Part shown: in pieces, positions 35,314 to 43,817 of the stretch | How the letters are laid out: each line of letters starts with the position of its first letter | Position numbering within the stretch: position 1 is the stretch's first letter | NCBI GenBank assembly: GCA_022511225.1 | Contig: JAFLRZ010000003.1 | Coordinates: 62,001-126,000 of the forward strand | DNA from: Eubacterium sp. | Lineage (GTDB): Bacteria > Bacillota > Clostridia > Oscillospirales > Acutalibacteraceae | Length of the DNA stretch: 64,000 nucleotides | Direction of reading: 5' to 3' | The notes under the pieces: model-generated | Seen by the model: the letters and a program-made list of their open reading frames with translations, nothing else | The model's database searches: none | Told to the model about the DNA's origin: nothing | Made by a program: the position numbers and the translations under genes

Positions 35314-36618
35314 ATGCACAGAAATTTTGCTCCTACTGCACCGCTCGGCTGGAATAGCTGGGACTGCTTTGGTGCAGCAGTAACCGAAGAACAGTTAAAG
35401 GCTAATGCCGATTATATGGCTAAGCACCTAAAGCCGTACGGCTGGGAATATATCGTTTGTGATATTCAGTGGTATGAGCCGAAGGCGAAGGACAATGATT
35501 ATTTCAGCTTTACAGAGCTTGAAATGGACGAGTACGGCAGACTTCTTCCTGCCGAAAACCGTTTCCCGAGCGCAAAGGACGGCAAGGGCTTTAAGGCAAT
35601 TGCCGATTACGTTCACAGCCTCGGTCTTAAGTTCGGTATTCATATAATGCGTGGTATTCCCCGTCAGGCGGCGGCTAAGAATACTCCGATTAAGGGCAGT
35701 GAATTTACCGCAAGGAATGCGGCTCACCACTTCTCAGTATGCGCTTGGAATACTGATATGTACGGTATGTACAACAATCAGGCGGCACAGGATTACTACA
35801 ACAGCATTATTGAGCTTTATGCAAGCTGGGACGTTGATTTCATCAAGTGTGACGATATCTGTGTAACAGAATTTCGCAAGTGGGATAATCCGTATTCAGC
35901 CTACTACGAGGTTGAAATGATAAGAAAGGCAATTGACAATTGCGGCAGAGAGATTGTGCTTTCCCTTTCTCCCGGACCTGCTGAGCTTTCAGTTGCAAAG
36001 CACCTTGCCGACAATGCAAATATGTGGCGAATGACAGGCGATTTCTGGGATGACTGGGGAAAGCTTCACGATATGTTCGACCGCTGTTATAAGTGGCAGA
36101 GCTACGTTAAGAAAGGCAATTATCCCGATTGCGATATGCTTCCTCTCGGCAGACTTTCTAAAAACGGCACCTGCCACGGACCGAGGGATCGAATGACTCA
36201 GTTTACTAAGCCTGAGCAGATTACGATGATGTCGCTTTGGGGTATTTTCAAAAGTCCTCTTATGATGGGCGGAAATATGCCTGATAATGACGAGTGGACA
36301 CTTTCACTGCTTACAAACGCTGAATATATGAAAATGCACCGTGAATGCAGCGGCTCTCATCAATATTACAGAAACGAGAAAAACGGCAAGGGTACTGTTA
36401 TCTGGATTGCAAACGGCAAGGGCTGCAAGTATGCGGCACTGTTCAACACTAAGGATAAAGCGCAGACAATCAAGCTCGATCTTGCAGATGTTCTTATGCC
36501 TGACGATACGTACACCGTTTACGATATATGGAACAAGCAGACGGTGGGAAGCTTCAAAAACACCTTTAAGGCAACAGTTGAACCCCACGGAGCAATGCTC
36601 ATTAAAATAACGAAATAA
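35314..36618 (+). CDS. GH27 glycoside hydrolase (alpha-galactosidase-like), cytosolic
   Basis: 434-residue retaining glycosidase without signal peptide. The N-terminus TAPLGWNSWDCFG is the GH27 signature. The nucleophile is Asp 180 in DFIKCDDIC, and the acid/base is likely Asp 243 in WRMTGDFWDDW. A C-terminal beta-sandwich (NPDNGKG-type loops, VEPHGAMLIKI) ends it. The KCDD in place of KYDNC and the IMRGIPRQAAAKNTP loop place it in a divergent subgroup, so beta-L-arabinopyranosidase or another activity is possible. ATG 35314 is chosen over GTG 35302, which overlaps the ribosome site. A terminator follows. Confidence 0.87.
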   Translation: MHRNFAPTAPLGWNSWDCFGAAVTEEQLKANADYMAKHLKPYGWEYIVCDIQWYEPKAKDNDYFSFTELEMDEYGRLLPAENRFPSAKDGKGFKAIADYVHSLGLKFGIHIMRGIPRQAAAKNTPIKGSEFTARNAAHHFSVCAWNTDMYGMYNNQAAQDYYNSIIELYASWDVDFIKCDDICVTEFRKWDNPYSAYYEVEMIRKAIDNCGREIVLSLSPGPAELSVAKHLADNANMWRMTGDFWDDWGKLHDMFDRCYKWQSYVKKGNYPDCDMLPLGRLSKNGTCHGPRDRMTQFTKPEQITMMSLWGIFKSPLMMGGNMPDNDEWTLSLLTNAEYMKMHRECSGSHQYYRNEKNGKGTVIWIANGKGCKYAALFNTKDKAQTIKLDLADVLMPDDTYTVYDIWNKQTVGSFKNTFKATVEPHGAMLIKITK

Positions 36619-36626
36619 GAATAAAA

Positions 36627-36665
36627 GAACACACGAGTGATACAAAATCACCCGTGTGTTTTTTA
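36627..36665 (+). terminator. Terminator after the GH27 gene
   Basis: AACACACG-A-GTGAT and ATCAC-C-CGTGTGTT form a long stem with one mismatch and a 5-base loop, followed by TTTT. Confidence 0.9.
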
Positions 36666-36692
36666 CTGCATTAAGCTGTGTGAAAGTTTATT

Positions 36693-38186
36693 TTAAAACT
36701 TCTGCTTTGATGGAATCTGCTCTATTCCGACTGACTTATCAATATCATAAAACAGCTTAAATCTCGTTTTCCATACGTCTTCTTCGAGTTCACTGCACCA
36801 GACATAATCCTTATACGGAAGTTCCTCTACCTGAATTATATCTGCTCCTGCTTGTGCATCCTGCTTAGCTTTTTCTACTCTTTCGTTATTGCAAATTGCA
36901 ATCGTGCCGTAGACATAGAAAAGAAAAATCAGTCCTACAGACGCAGTGATAATCGTTAACCTTGATACTTTTGCGCATTTTTCCTTTATTTCATCATCAA
37001 ATATGCTGTAAAATTCCATACCGAGATAAATCATCATCACATACGGCGCAAAAAAGCATCTGCTTCCAATCGGTGTTACTACAAGCAGAGGAGCAATCAT
37101 ACAACCGGTGCTTCCGAGAATAAAAAACAGCTTTACCTTTTGCGTAATTTCAATCGGCAGTATAAATAAAAATACGATAAACGCAATAATGTAAGCGACT
37201 GTGGCAGCACCCTGTGCCATAGCCAATAAGCGTAACGGCTTAACTCCGCTTGCATTAACTATTATAATTGAGCTTGAAGCAAATGCAGTCATAACTGTAA
37301 TTGCCAACGCACCGAGTATTTTAGGTACTTTTGAAAGCTTATCCTTAACGCCAAACCATACGATGATGCACACTGCAACGAGAAAGACGTTTAAAACAAA
37401 ATTGCCGATAAAGCCTTCGGGCACGATTGTATCAAGATACGCATTAATTGCATTTGATATAACGCCCTTGTTACCGCCGATTGTTCTATAGCTGTCACTG
37501 CCGTCAGCAACCGAGCTGTAAACAGAATTTGAGAACATAAGCACCGTGCCGGCAACAGTACCGATAAAATATGCAATATGCTGAATATAAAGCTTTTTGA
37601 ACTTAATTATTGTAAATACGATTACATAAACCGCAAGAACAACGTTATACAGTGTCAGGTGCTCAACAATCAGGGTGTTTGCCGCGCCGAGAATAAGCAG
37701 GGGCACGGCAGCGAGAGGTGACTGCTTAGGCTTATCATCACCATAAATATTATTCACGTAATAAATATATATCAGAGTAAGAAAAATTGACGTGGTATAA
37801 TTTGCAAAACCGCTTGTCCATACAATTGACTGTCTGAGCAGGGTAGTAGGCATAAGGACTAATATTGTCGATATTATAAATACTCCGTTTTTCTGCTCAC
37901 CGGTAAGCTTGTTGCAAAGAGCAATTATACCTGTCAGACTAAAAGACATCACAAAGGATTTAAGCAGATTTGAACGCGTAAGTGCAAGTACAATAAGATT
38001 GCCGAAATAACGTCCGCTGTAGTTATCAAACCAGTTAGAAAGGCGATCAAGACCTATCTGACTTCCCCATGCCCAGTCATCCCCGCTATACGGAAACAGC
38101 ATACACAGGAAAAATAAAAGGACAAAAATAATTCCATAAGCAAAAATGATTTTGCTTTGTGATTTTTTATCAGTCAATTTATTCAT
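36693..38186 (-). CDS. Polytopic membrane protein, DUF6056/GT-C-like
   Basis: 497-residue protein with about 11-12 hydrophobic helices and a ~60-residue soluble C-terminus. After the first helix the sequence PYSGDDWAWGSQIG places an acidic pair in the first outside loop, as in GT-C glycosyltransferases, and NWFDNYSGRYFGNL follows. This resembles the DUF6056 family. It may transfer a sugar from a lipid donor to a surface polymer, but no donor or acceptor can be named. No glycan cluster surrounds it. The following gene (minus strand) is a small Cys protein 24 bases upstream of its start. Confidence 0.7.
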   Translation of the reverse strand: MNKLTDKKSQSKIIFAYGIIFVLLFFLCMLFPYSGDDWAWGSQIGLDRLSNWFDNYSGRYFGNLIVLALTRSNLLKSFVMSFSLTGIIALCNKLTGEQKNGVFIISTILVLMPTTLLRQSIVWTSGFANYTTSIFLTLIYIYYVNNIYGDDKPKQSPLAAVPLLILGAANTLIVEHLTLYNVVLAVYVIVFTIIKFKKLYIQHIAYFIGTVAGTVLMFSNSVYSSVADGSDSYRTIGGNKGVISNAINAYLDTIVPEGFIGNFVLNVFLVAVCIIVWFGVKDKLSKVPKILGALAITVMTAFASSSIIIVNASGVKPLRLLAMAQGAATVAYIIAFIVFLFILPIEITQKVKLFFILGSTGCMIAPLLVVTPIGSRCFFAPYVMMIYLGMEFYSIFDDEIKEKCAKVSRLTIITASVGLIFLFYVYGTIAICNNERVEKAKQDAQAGADIIQVEELPYKDYVWCSELEEDVWKTRFKLFYDIDKSVGIEQIPSKQKF

Positions 38187-38210
38187 AATACACCTCAGAT
38201 ATTATTATTT

Positions 38211-38390
38211 TTAATTCTGCTTTTTTACAATGTCATATTCGCTGCCGTCAGGGCGAAAGTATCGGCAGGTTTTGTTCTGCTCACTAAGCAGACGCACGTA
38301 TTCATCCTCATCAAGCACGAGCGAGCAGAAGTCGTCCTGTGTTTCCTCGTCATATTCGTTATACCAACAGTTTTCACATAAATTATCCAT
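38211..38390 (-). CDS. Small four-cysteine protein, probable zinc binder
   Basis: 59-residue acidic protein starting MDNLCENCWYNEYDEE, with Cys at 5, 8, 22 and 42 (CxxC...C...C), a pattern fit to hold one metal ion. Similar short proteins (DUF6472-like) occur in Clostridia, function unknown. ATG 38390 lies inside the end of the ygjV-like gene (8-base overlap ATGGATAA), so translation is coupled. A longer reading from 38420 is possible but would overlap more. The GT-C-like gene follows 24 bases later. Confidence 0.7.
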   Translation of the reverse strand: MDNLCENCWYNEYDEETQDDFCSLVLDEDEYVRLLSEQNKTCRYFRPDGSEYDIVKKQN

Positions 38391-38910
38391 TAACGGTATT
38401 ATCCTCTTTTTTACAATCAAATCTGAAATATGCAGTCGCGATTGATGCCAGCGTGAACACTTCTGTCAGCACTCCTGCAGGCGAGCCTGATATTGCGTCA
38501 TATACTCCCCATACCAAACAGACAGGAATCGTCATCAGTCTTACGGTTTTAGGCTTTTTGAACGCATACGACAGCGTTGAAAGGAGCTTGCCGACTATCG
38601 CAAGAAGGCTGATAGGTCCACTCCACGTTACAACTCCGCCGAGCAATATTATCAGCGAAAATATAACTACGGCAGTGACAACGCTTTTCTTTTTTTCAAC
38701 AAGCTGAGCGTATACGATATTTCGCACACAGCCGATGCCGTTCATTATAGCACCCGTGTACGCACCGAGCAGTATAAACTGAATGACGAACATTGCATCG
38801 GACGCGCATTTTATGAGAGTAATATTCTTGTGCTTGTTTGACTGAAAGGTTGCGACTGCAAGGAAAAATCCGACAAATCCGATTATTTGAGTAATAATTT
38901 TAAGAATCAT
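38383..38910 (-). CDS. YgjV-family membrane protein
   Basis: 175-residue protein with about five or six hydrophobic helices. The pattern IGFVGFFLAVATFQSNKHKN, LIKCASDAMFVIQFILLGAYTGA and MNGIGCVRNIVYA is that of the YgjV (Imp-YgjV) family. The role is unknown. ATG 38910 has GGAG upstream; the in-frame ATG at 38958 would run through the purH terminator and is rejected. It is the first gene of a short string with the small Cys protein and the GT-C-like protein. Confidence 0.85.
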   Translation of the reverse strand: MILKIITQIIGFVGFFLAVATFQSNKHKNITLIKCASDAMFVIQFILLGAYTGAIMNGIGCVRNIVYAQLVEKKKSVVTAVVIFSLIILLGGVVTWSGPISLLAIVGKLLSTLSYAFKKPKTVRLMTIPVCLVWGVYDAISGSPAGVLTEVFTLASIATAYFRFDCKKEDNTVNG

Positions 38911-38927
38911 TATCTCTCCTTTTTTAC

Positions 38928-38956
38928 TCAAAAAGGCAGGATGAACGCATCCTGCC
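38928..38956 (-). terminator. Terminator of purH
   Basis: On the minus strand GGCAGGATG-CGTT-CATCCTGCC is followed by TTTTTGAG: a perfect 9-bp stem with a 4-base loop, 12 bases after the purH stop. Confidence 0.93.
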
Positions 38957-38967
38957 AATAGTTATAA

Positions 38968-40143
38968 TTAATGATGGAACAGGCGGATTCCTGTCATAGT
39001 CATTGCAATGCCAAAGCTGTCACAGCAATCAATTACTGCCTGATCTCTTACAGAGCCGCCCGGCTGAGCTATGTACTTAACACCGCTTCTTACTGCTCTT
39101 TCGATATTATCTTCGAACGGGAAGAATGCGTCTGAGCCGAGAGCAACGTTTGTCATCTTCTCGTGCCAAGCAATTTTTTCTTCCTTTGTAAAAGGCTCAG
39201 GGCAGGTGGTGAAATATCTCTGCCATACGCCGTCCTTGAGTAAATCCTCGTAATCGTCTGAAATGTAAAGGTCGATAGCATTGTCGGCATCGCACTTTCT
39301 TATACCCTCAATGAATGGGAGGTTCAGCACCTTTTCGCTTCTGCGAAGCCAGAGATTATCTGCCTTATTTCCTGCAAGTCTTGTGCAGTGGATTCTGCTC
39401 TGCTGACCTGCGCCTACGCCGATTGTCTGTCCGCCCATTGCGTAGCAAACTGAATTTGACTGTGTATATTTAAGCGTGATAAGCGAAATGAGCAAATCAA
39501 TCTTTGCAATTTCAGGAATATCCTTAACCTTTGTAGGCATATCGCTGAAGAGGTCCATTGTCATTTTAGCGTCATTTCTCTTCTGCTCAAACTTAATGCC
39601 GAAAACCTGCTTCGTTTCGGAAAGCTCAGGCTCGTAATCAGGGTCAATTTTGATGATAAGATAATTTCCTCTTCTCTTGGATTTGAGAATTTCAAGTGCC
39701 TCGTCGGTGTAAGACGGAGCAATAATGCCGTCGCTTACTTCTTTAACAAGAAATTCAGCTACAGACGCATCACATTCGTCAGAAAGTGCTGCAAAATCAC
39801 CGAAGGAAGAAACTCTGTCGCATCCTCTTGCACGAACATACGCCTGAGCAATCGGTGAAAGCTCAAGTCCGTCAGGCACCATACATACCTTTCGCTCTAC
39901 CTCGTCAAGCTCCTTTGCAACTGCCGCACCTGCCGGTGAAACGTGCTTGAAGGAAGCGGCACTCGGAAGTCCTGTAGCCTCCTTAAGCTCACGGACAAGC
40001 TGCCATGAGTTAAACGCATCAAGGAGATTGATGTAGCCTGCAGAGCCGTTGATTATTTCAAATGGAAGCTCTTTGCCGTCCATATGTATTTTTGCGGGAT
40101 TCTGATTAGGATTACAGCCGTACTTTAACTTATACTCTGTCAT
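38968..40143 (-). CDS. purH: AICAR transformylase, stand-alone (no IMP cyclohydrolase domain)
   Basis: 391-residue enzyme that formylates AICAR to FAICAR with 10-formyl-THF. The transformylase core is complete: KYGCNPNQNPAKI, the catalytic Lys-His in SFKHVSPAGAAV, RVSSFGDFAALS, SNSVCYAMGGQTIGVGAGQQSR and the closing AQPGGSVRDQ. The usual N-terminal MGS-like cyclohydrolase domain of ~520-residue PurH is absent, and the start MTEYKLKYGCNP is natural, so it is not a truncation. Another protein must close the IMP ring. It is divergent from the ATP-grasp pair. Confidence 0.93.
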   Translation of the reverse strand: MTEYKLKYGCNPNQNPAKIHMDGKELPFEIINGSAGYINLLDAFNSWQLVRELKEATGLPSAASFKHVSPAGAAVAKELDEVERKVCMVPDGLELSPIAQAYVRARGCDRVSSFGDFAALSDECDASVAEFLVKEVSDGIIAPSYTDEALEILKSKRRGNYLIIKIDPDYEPELSETKQVFGIKFEQKRNDAKMTMDLFSDMPTKVKDIPEIAKIDLLISLITLKYTQSNSVCYAMGGQTIGVGAGQQSRIHCTRLAGNKADNLWLRRSEKVLNLPFIEGIRKCDADNAIDLYISDDYEDLLKDGVWQRYFTTCPEPFTKEEKIAWHEKMTNVALGSDAFFPFEDNIERAVRSGVKYIAQPGGSVRDQAVIDCCDSFGIAMTMTGIRLFHH

Positions 40144-40201
40144 TACAATTCCTCTTTCCTGTAATTAATAATTTATAATACAGATATTTTATACTATTAC
40201 A

Positions 40202-40230
40202 TTGAAAAATGCAAGACACAATGATAGAAT
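40202..40230 (+). promoter_or_regulatory. Promoter placing the transcript start at the ATG
   Basis: TTGAAA at 40202-40207, a 17-base spacer and TAGAAT at 40225-40230. The expected +1 is about 40237, the A of the ATG, and no Shine-Dalgarno site precedes it, so a leaderless transcript is predicted. Confidence 0.65.
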
Positions 40231-40236
40231 ATATTT

Positions 40237-41052
40237 ATGAACGGAATTTTAGTTACTAATCATTTTCTTAAGACTGAAAAATTTGATGAGCTCCACAGCC
40301 ATATTATCGCAACCGCCGAAAATATGGGAATAAGCCTTGAGCACAAAACGAATTTGCAGCTTGCCACCGAAAAAGTTAATACTGACTTCGTTTTGTTCTG
40401 GGATAAGGATGTAAACCTTGCACGCAGACTTGAAGTGCAGGGGGTGCCGGTATTCAACAGTTCATCAGCAATTGAGCTATGCGACGACAAGGCGAGGACC
40501 TATATTCACCTGCTTGGAACAGTTGAACAGCCGAAAACAATTATCGCGCCTAAGACCTTTTTCACTGCCGATATGACAGAATTTATCGAAAAGGCTGTGG
40601 AGGTTTTAGGCTTGCCGTTAGTCTTTAAGGAATGTTTCGGCTCCTTCGGTGCACAGGTGCATTTGTGCAGAAGTATTGACGAGATAAAGTCGCTTGTAAG
40701 CGAAAAACCGTTTATTTTGCAGGAGTTTGCAGAGATAAGCGCAGGGCGTGACATCAGGCTTGAGGTAGTCGGTGACAGAGTAGTGAGTGCTGTGAAAAGG
40801 TGCAATTCAAGCGATTTTCGCTCTAACGTGACAAGCGGCGGTACGATGGAAGCGTACACCCCAACCGAGGAGCAGTGCCAAATTGCCGTTATTGCCTGCA
40901 AAAAATTAGGACTTGACTTCGGCGGTGTTGATATTTTGCTTAACAATCAGGTGTGCGAGGTAAATTCGAATGCACACATAATGAATATTATGAAGGCAAG
41001 CGGTGTGGATATTGCACCGATGATATTTGAAAGAATTTTAGAGAAAATATGA
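40237..41052 (+). CDS. RimK-type ATP-grasp ligase (first of a pair)
   Basis: 271-residue ATP-grasp enzyme similar to RimK/LysX ligases, which join amino acids or peptides to a carboxylate. The N-terminal segment has DFVLFWDKDVNLARRLEVQG and VFNSSSAIELCDDKARTY. ATP-binding residues lie in PLVFKECFGSFGAQV and FILQEFAEISAGRDIRLEV. The DFRSNVTSGG motif matches the RimK DFRxN loop, and metal ligands are in FGGVDILL and CEVNSNAH. The start is leaderless. It overlaps the second ATP-grasp gene by 4 bases. The substrate is unknown, and no precursor-peptide gene is visible. Confidence 0.85.
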   Translation: MNGILVTNHFLKTEKFDELHSHIIATAENMGISLEHKTNLQLATEKVNTDFVLFWDKDVNLARRLEVQGVPVFNSSSAIELCDDKARTYIHLLGTVEQPKTIIAPKTFFTADMTEFIEKAVEVLGLPLVFKECFGSFGAQVHLCRSIDEIKSLVSEKPFILQEFAEISAGRDIRLEVVGDRVVSAVKRCNSSDFRSNVTSGGTMEAYTPTEEQCQIAVIACKKLGLDFGGVDILLNNQVCEVNSNAHIMNIMKASGVDIAPMIFERILEKI

Positions 41053-41768
41053 GCGGAATACTTGTTTATACTGAAAAAGAAGCGAGGCGCAATGCCTTTG
41101 CAGTGAAGAAGTTTACCGAGGAGCTTGGCGTCATTCTTGTTGATGAAAATTATGACGGTGATGCTGATTTTGTAATCAACCGCACCAACGATTACCGTGT
41201 TGCAGAACGATTTGAGCAAAGGGGCATCAAGGTTTTCAATTCCTCAGGGCTTTCGAAAATAGCGAATGACAAGCAGCTTTGCTACGACGTTATGGAAAAG
41301 AATGATATTCCGATAATGCAAACGAGATATAAGGGCGCACCTGTTATCAAAAAGGCTGTTGGCGGCAGTGGCGGTACTCAGGTTTATATGCTTGAGAGCA
41401 GTGAGGAGTTTGAGGACGGCTTTGTTTATCAGAAGCCGTGCGACACGCTCGGCAAGGATTTGCGCGTATGGCTTGTCGGGGGAGAGATAATTGCTTCCAT
41501 TCTTCGTGAGAGTGATACAGATTTTCGCTCTAACTACTGCCTTGGCGGAAGTGCCGTGCTCTATGAGCTCAGCAGGGAAGAAGCAGAGCTTGTGAAAAGG
41601 ATAGCAGACATGGCGAACGGTGATTATATAGGAATAGATTTTATTTTCAATGACGGCAAACTCGTTTTTAACGAAATAGAGGACACCGTCGGCGCACGAA
41701 TGGTTTACGATAAGACGGGGATTGATATAATAAAAATATATTGTGACTACATAAAAAAGCAATTCTGA
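41049..41768 (+). CDS. RimK-type ATP-grasp ligase (second of a pair)
   Basis: 239-residue ATP-grasp protein, a shorter paralogue of the gene before it. The parallels are RRNAFAVKKFTEELG, FVINRTNDYRVAERFEQRG, VFNSSGLSKIANDKQLCY, PVIKKAVGGSGGTQVYML, VYQKPCDTLGKDLRVWLVGG, the DFRSNYCLGG loop and YIGIDFIFNDGKLVFNEIED. Metal and ATP residues look kept, so both may be active, perhaps on successive steps or as a heterodimer. The ATG overlaps the first gene by 4 bases. A terminator containing its own stop codon ends the unit. Confidence 0.85.
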   Translation: MSGILVYTEKEARRNAFAVKKFTEELGVILVDENYDGDADFVINRTNDYRVAERFEQRGIKVFNSSGLSKIANDKQLCYDVMEKNDIPIMQTRYKGAPVIKKAVGGSGGTQVYMLESSEEFEDGFVYQKPCDTLGKDLRVWLVGGEIIASILRESDTDFRSNYCLGGSAVLYELSREEAELVKRIADMANGDYIGIDFIFNDGKLVFNEIEDTVGARMVYDKTGIDIIKIYCDYIKKQF

Positions 41769-41792
41769 TGTGATTATCAGAATTGCTTTTTT
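41753..41792 (+). terminator. Terminator of the ATP-grasp pair
   Basis: AAAAAAGCAATTCTGAT (41753-41769) pairs with ATCAGAATTGCTTTTTT (41776-41792). The stop TGA of the second gene lies in the stem. Confidence 0.92.
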
Positions 41793-41827
41793 CAGACTGT
41801 CGAAAACGCATAAGCACAATGTATTTA

Positions 41828-41903
41828 CGGGAGGATAATATCCTCCACTACGAGCAAACAATGAAGTTTCTGTTATATTGCAGGGGAGGCAATCTGCCTC
41901 ACG
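41828..41903 (+). repeat. 76-nt MITE-like repeat, copy 1
   Basis: Begins CGGGAGGATAATATCCTCC, a hairpin in itself, and ends GGAGGCAATCTGCCTCACG, another hairpin. The ends are inverted to each other. It is about 80% identical by eye over the same length to the inverted copy at 43716-43791. It lies between the ATP-grasp unit and the pyrG stop and has no coding potential. Confidence 0.85.
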
Positions 41904-41957
41904 TTCTAATTGCAAAGAAATTCTGCAACTTTTTCAAAAGTCTGCCAGCGTTAATGT

Positions 41958-43565
41958 TTAATTCTTCTTATTCTCAAGTGCTGCCGTTACAAAACCGCGG
42001 AAAAGGGGATGCGGTTTGTTCGGCCTTGATTTAAATTCGGGGTGAAACTGCCCTGCAACAAACCACGGATGATCGGCAATTTCCACCATTTCAACGATAT
42101 GATTATCAGGCGAAGTGCCTGCAAAAATCATACCGCCTTTAAGTAAAGCATCACGATAATCGTTATTAACCTCATATCTGTGCCTGTGACGCTCATAAAT
42201 CATTGACGAGCCGTAAAGCTGAAAAGCCTTTGACTCGGGATTAAGAGTACAGGGGTACTGACCAAGGCGCATCGTACCGCCCATATCGGTGATATCCTTT
42301 TGCTCAGGCAGAATATCAATAACAGGGTACGGCGTGTCGGGATTTATTTCGGCAGAGTTTGCGCCGTCAAGTCCGAGCACGTTCCTTGCAAATTCAATAA
42401 TAGCTATCTGCATACCAAGGCAGATACCGAGGTACGGTACGTTATTTTCTCTTGCGTATTTGCAGGCTTTGATTTTGCCCTCGATACCTCTTGAGCCGAA
42501 GCCGCCGGGAACGAGAATACCATCCATTTTGCCGAGAATAGCCTCCACGTCAGCATCACCCTCAAGGCTTTCACTGTCTATCCATTCGATTTTGACAGCG
42601 CTGTGAGTATCTATACCGCCGTGCTTGAGAGCTTCGTTGACCGAGATGTAAGAATCGTGAAGCTCAACGTACTTTCCGACCATACCGATAGTAACGGTCT
42701 GCTTGGGATTGCGAAGGGCGAAGAGCATATTTTCCCAGTCAGCAAGATCGGGCTCACCGCATTCAATGCCAAGCTTTTTGATAACCACCTCGTCCATTTT
42801 CTGCTCCTTGAGCATCATAGGCACGGCATAAAGAATATCGCAGTTATTGTTTTCGATAACACATTCCTTGTCAACGTTGCAGAAAAGAGCAATCTTGTTC
42901 TTGATATCGTCGGTGAGAGGGTGCTCGGTGCGGCATACAATAATGTCAGGGTGAATACCGAGAGAGAGCATTTCCTTAACCGAGTGTTGTGTCGGCTTCG
43001 ACTTAAGCTCGTCGGATGCCGCAAGGTAAGGCACAAGCGTTACGTGAACGAACAAGCAGTTTTCCCTGCCAACGTCAACAGAAAACTGTCTTATAGCTTC
43101 GAGAAAAGGCTGTGACTCGATATCGCCGATCGTACCACCGATTTCAACAAGGCACACGTCTGCGCCCGTTTCCTCGTTTTTATTAATATATCTCTTAATC
43201 TCGTTAGTTACGTGGGGGATAATCTGAATCGTCTGTCCGCCGTAGACACCCTTTCGCTCATCGCTGATAACCTTCCAGTAAACTCGTCCGCTTGTAAGGT
43301 TTGAGTTCTGCGTCAGGCTTTCATCAATAAATCTTTCGTAATGGCCGAGGTCAAGGTCTGTTTCTGCACCGTCATCCGTTACGAACACCTCGCCGTGCTG
43401 AACAGGATTCATCGTACCCGGATCAACGTTAAGATACGGGTCAAGCTTTTGTGCCGTCACCTTGAGCCCTCTTGCTTTAAGCAGTCTGCCGAGTGAAGCT
43501 GCCGTGATACCCTTGCCAAGACCTGATACTACACCGCCTGTTATAAAAATATATTTTGTGTTCAA
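41958..43565 (-). CDS. pyrG: CTP synthase
   Basis: 535-residue enzyme making CTP from UTP, ATP and glutamine. The N-terminal synthetase domain starts [20 protein letters not shown] with the ATP P-loop. It has [32 protein letters not shown], and then the class I glutaminase with VPGGFGSRG, nucleophile Cys in LGICLGMQ, and the HPEF His-Glu pair. Start TTG 43565 has GGAGGTG upstream. A promoter at 43656-43684 and a hairpin with T run at 43611-43643 precede it, so attenuation is likely. The gene is flanked by inverted copies of a 76-nt repeat. Confidence 0.97.
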   Translation of the reverse strand: MNTKYIFITGGVVSGLGKGITAASLGRLLKARGLKVTAQKLDPYLNVDPGTMNPVQHGEVFVTDDGAETDLDLGHYERFIDESLTQNSNLTSGRVYWKVISDERKGVYGGQTIQIIPHVTNEIKRYINKNEETGADVCLVEIGGTIGDIESQPFLEAIRQFSVDVGRENCLFVHVTLVPYLAASDELKSKPTQHSVKEMLSLGIHPDIIVCRTEHPLTDDIKNKIALFCNVDKECVIENNNCDILYAVPMMLKEQKMDEVVIKKLGIECGEPDLADWENMLFALRNPKQTVTIGMVGKYVELHDSYISVNEALKHGGIDTHSAVKIEWIDSESLEGDADVEAILGKMDGILVPGGFGSRGIEGKIKACKYARENNVPYLGICLGMQIAIIEFARNVLGLDGANSAEINPDTPYPVIDILPEQKDITDMGGTMRLGQYPCTLNPESKAFQLYGSSMIYERHRHRYEVNNDYRDALLKGGMIFAGTSPDNHIVEMVEIADHPWFVAGQFHPEFKSRPNKPHPLFRGFVTAALENKKN

Positions 43566-43610
43566 TCAAAACACCTCCTGAATACACATTGTATATTTAT
43601 AAATATAAAA

Positions 43611-43643
43611 AGCAAAAAACGGCTGTACGAAATGCACAACCGT
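43611..43643 (-). terminator. Intrinsic terminator in the pyrG leader (attenuator)
   Basis: On the minus strand ACGGTTGTGC-ATTTC-GTACAGCCGT forms a 10-bp stem (two wobbles), followed by a run of T. It starts only a few bases after the predicted pyrG transcript start (about 43649) and before the gene, as in the Bacillus pyrG attenuator. The GGGC start needed for the Bacillus slippage mechanism is not seen. Confidence 0.8.
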
Positions 43644-43655
43644 CTGTACTTACTT

Positions 43656-43684
43656 ATTATAAAGTATATTAATACATAAATCAA
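43656..43684 (-). promoter_or_regulatory. pyrG promoter
   Basis: On the minus strand TTGATT (43684-43679), a 17-base spacer and TATAAT (43661-43656). Start expected near 43649. Confidence 0.75.
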
Positions 43685-43715
43685 GAGAAAATATTAAATT
43701 TTTATTTTTTGTTTT

Positions 43716-43791
43716 CGGGAGGCAGATTGCCTCCCCTGCGATTAAGCAGAAGTATCACTGTTTGCTTGCAGGGGTGGATATTATCCTCCCG
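43716..43791 (-). repeat. 76-nt MITE-like repeat, copy 2 (inverted)
   Basis: The reverse complement begins CGGGAGGATAATATCC and ends GGAGGCAATCTGCCTCCCG, with 7-bp perfect terminal inverted repeats CGGGAGG/CCTCCCG. It matches copy 1 at 41828-41903 over the full length with about 13 differences. It lies just upstream of the pyrG promoter and after the DUF1846 stop. Confidence 0.85.
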
Positions 43792-43817
43792 TATTTTTTA
43801 AATCACAATTAAAGCGA

